Of a stretch of DNA of 36,437 bases, positions 36,412-36,437 are shown one piece after another. Source of the stretch: Nitrospira sp. (GTDB lineage: Bacteria; Nitrospirota; Nitrospiria; Nitrospirales; Nitrospiraceae); contig JAJONL010000015.1 of the NCBI GenBank assembly GCA_021323395.1, positions 1 to 36,437 of the forward strand. Direction: 5' to 3'. Position numbers and translations under genes: made by a program. Each line of letters begins with the position of its first letter. Within the stretch, counting starts at the first letter, position 1. Below the pieces are notes generated by a model. That model made no database searches and was not told where the DNA came from. It saw only the letters and a list, made by a program, of their open reading frames with translations.

Positions 36412-36437
36412 CCCACATGAAGCGCAAAACGTATTTC

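Noticed and set aside
36417-36437. ATG after urtD as the start of urtE
   Set aside because: Only seven codons are visible and they do not resemble the usual UrtE N terminus; the gene cannot be called from this window.

Overview
The window looks like chromosomal DNA of a Gram-negative, probably Nitrospira-like (Nitrospirota) bacterium. The basis is the gene content: a long S10-spc-alpha ribosomal super-operon, an LPS-export/rpoN block, a type IV pilus block, and a porin-urtABCD urea uptake operon of the kind described in Nitrospira. No single gene proves the genus, and no database search was possible.

Layout. (1) 1-15869, all plus strand: the 3' end of tuf, then rpsJ rplCDWB rpsS rplV rpsC rplP rpmC rpsQ rplNXE rpsN rpsH rplFR rpsE rpmD rplO secY adk map infA rpmJ rpsMKD rpoA rplQ. 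It ends in a clear hairpin terminator at 15872-15919. Gene order is standard; many genes are coupled by ATGA or short overlaps. (2) 16061-21026: lptC, lptA, lptB, rpoN, long-form hpf and rapZ, behind a candidate sigma70 promoter. This is the familiar rpoN neighbourhood without ptsN. (3) 21160-26299: a 70-residue MerR-type DNA-binding protein with a near-consensus promoter, then pilM, pilN, pilO, pilP and the secretin pilQ. (4) 26300-26675: about 375 bases without a gene. (5) 26676-29099: aroB followed by a GAF-GAF-ANTAR RNA-binding antiterminator. (6) 29103-30068, minus strand: an unrecognised lipoprotein. (7) 30372-36411: an outer-membrane porin, urtA, urtB, urtC and urtD.

The main discovery candidate is the 175-base leader of the porin-urt operon. 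Between a sigma70-type promoter (30161-30190) and the porin start codon lie two small hairpins with almost identical sequence (GGACAACGACGTCCT and GGACAATGACGTCCT). Each has a six-base loop with A at loop position 1 and G at position 4, the hallmark of ANTAR target RNAs. The 3' arm of the second hairpin is also the 5' arm of an 11-bp intrinsic terminator followed by eight T. A GAF-GAF-ANTAR protein is encoded 1.1 kb upstream. Together these suggest a local circuit: the sensor binds its ligand, the ANTAR domain holds the two hairpins, the terminator cannot form, and porin and urea transporter are expressed.

The second striking point is that urtA and urtB each carry an apparent internal deletion that shifts the reading frame, in an otherwise well-conserved operon. 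Either urea import has been lost recently in this strain or the assembly is wrong at two places.
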